Of a DNA stretch of 14,934 nucleotides, positions 14,422-14,934 are shown piece after piece. Origin of the DNA: Rhodospirillaceae bacterium (GTDB taxonomy: Bacteria; Pseudomonadota; Alphaproteobacteria; Micavibrionales; Micavibrionaceae); contig DMIT01000086.1 in the NCBI GenBank assembly GCA_003452275.1, forward strand, positions 1 through 14,934. Direction: 5' to 3'. How positions within the stretch are numbered: the first letter of the stretch is position 1; every line of letters starts with the position of its first letter. Both the position numbers and the translations under genes were made by a program. The notes below the pieces were generated by a model, which had not been told where the DNA came from, did no database searches, and was given only the letters and a program-made list of their open reading frames with translations.

Positions 14422-14934
14422 TAATGATAATTTCGATCCGCCCGAAGACATGGATTTAGATCAAATCTCTGACAAAGATGTCGATTTTGATGATTTCGAG
14501 GATAATGATAATAAAGACAAGTCGCTGAGATCGTCATGGAAAAGCAGCCCGCTGTTTAAATTCGGGATTGTGGCTCTGGTCATTATCATCGTGATTGCTT
14601 TGGTGTCTATTCTGGGCAGCGATAAAGTCGCGGCACCGACCTCAGTGGTCAGCAAAGGGGCTGGAGGAAACTTTAAGGAAGCTCCGGGAATTAAAGAAGT
14701 TTCTCCGGTCATGAAAGAAGCGATCGAAGAGAAAAACGACCAGCGGATTGATGAAGCGCAAAAACAAGGGATGAGTGCCATTCCTACTCCGATTGCACCA
14801 CCTAAAACGCTTTTGGAAGTTCCACAGGATGATGCCCAATCTGAGGATCCGCTGCTAAGATGGCAGCAAATGCAAACGGAGCGGGCCAAAGCGCAACGTG
14901 ACCAACAAGATCTTCAGGCGCAACAAACTCAAAC
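14408..14934 (+). CDS. dotG: Type IVB secretion protein DotG/IcmE (3'-truncated by window edge)
   Basis: DotG is the large core-complex protein of type IVB systems that spans the periplasm, with a VirB10-like C-terminal domain. Only the first 175 residues are in the window and no stop is reached. The N-terminus is strongly acidic (16 Asp/Glu in the first 37 residues). It is followed by SSPLFKFG and a membrane helix (about 51-70), then the post-helix signature PTSVVSKG, APGIKEVSPVMKEAIEEKNDQ and MSAIPTPIAP, which match the DotG pattern after its helix. A Gln-rich stretch begins near residue 150. The repeat region and VirB10-like domain should lie downstream of the window. The start has an ideal AAGGAG seven bases upstream, overlaps dotH by 14 bases, and follows a hairpin. 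Confidence 0.93.
   Translation, partial: MSNIDNDNFDPPEDMDLDQISDKDVDFDDFEDNDNKDKSLRSSWKSSPLFKFGIVALVIIIVIALVSILGSDKVAAPTSVVSKGAGGNFKEAPGIKEVSPVMKEAIEEKNDQRIDEAQKQGMSAIPTPIAPPKTLLEVPQDDAQSEDPLLRWQQMQTERAKAQRDQQDLQAQQTQ

Overview
The window looks like a stretch of chromosome from an alphaproteobacterium. The evidence is the coxC - DUF983 - SURF1 order, typical of alphaproteobacterial cytochrome c oxidase operons, together with a BigR/SqrR-type ArsR regulator and a GEDEF-EAL protein resembling a Caulobacter enzyme. Sampled GC is about 58% in housekeeping genes. The genus cannot be read from the sequence. A Micavibrio-like or other environmental or host-associated lineage with a Dot/Icm-type secretion system would fit, but that is only a guess.

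Layout, left to right. (1) Positions 1-1879, + strand: end of a cytochrome oxidase operon, with 5'-truncated coxC, a DUF983 zinc-ribbon membrane protein and a divergent SURF1 assembly factor. (2) Positions 1861-4432, - strand: a membrane GGDEF-EAL phosphodiesterase candidate followed by a small secreted protein of unknown function. (3) Positions 4433-4906: a regulatory interval with an operator-like pair of palindromes, an undescribed 45-aa ORF with a strong ribosome binding site, and a hairpin that buries the cysS ribosome binding site. (4) Positions 4907-6292: cysS, cysteinyl-tRNA synthetase. (5) Positions 6289-7422, - strand: an AT-rich gene for an unrecognised 377-aa protein, with a near-perfect palindrome over its translation start region. 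(6) Positions 7488-10453: an ABHD10-like hydrolase (-), divergent from a two-gene glycosyltransferase operon (GT4 then GT9, probably LPS or other surface glycan synthesis). (7) Positions 10401-11517, - strand: a short-chain dehydrogenase and a BigR/SqrR-like ArsR repressor. (8) Positions 11579-12217: gmk, guanylate kinase. (9) Positions 12386-14934 (window end): dotI/icmL, dotH/icmK and the start of dotG/icmE, in the same order as the Legionella icmL-icmK-icmE genes and the IncI traM-traN-traO genes.

How the parts work together: region 1 makes and assembles the respiratory terminal oxidase. Region 9 encodes parts of the outer-membrane core (DotH, DotG) and an inner-membrane component (DotI) of a type IVB secretion or conjugation apparatus, and it continues past the window end. 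The GGDEF-EAL protein is a candidate c-di-GMP phosphodiesterase gated by GTP. The most novel items are the three dot/icm genes in an alphaproteobacterial setting, the AT-rich orphan gene with its palindrome, the 45-aa ORF, and the hairpin over the cysS ribosome binding site. No rRNA, tRNA, insertion sequence or CRISPR array was seen.
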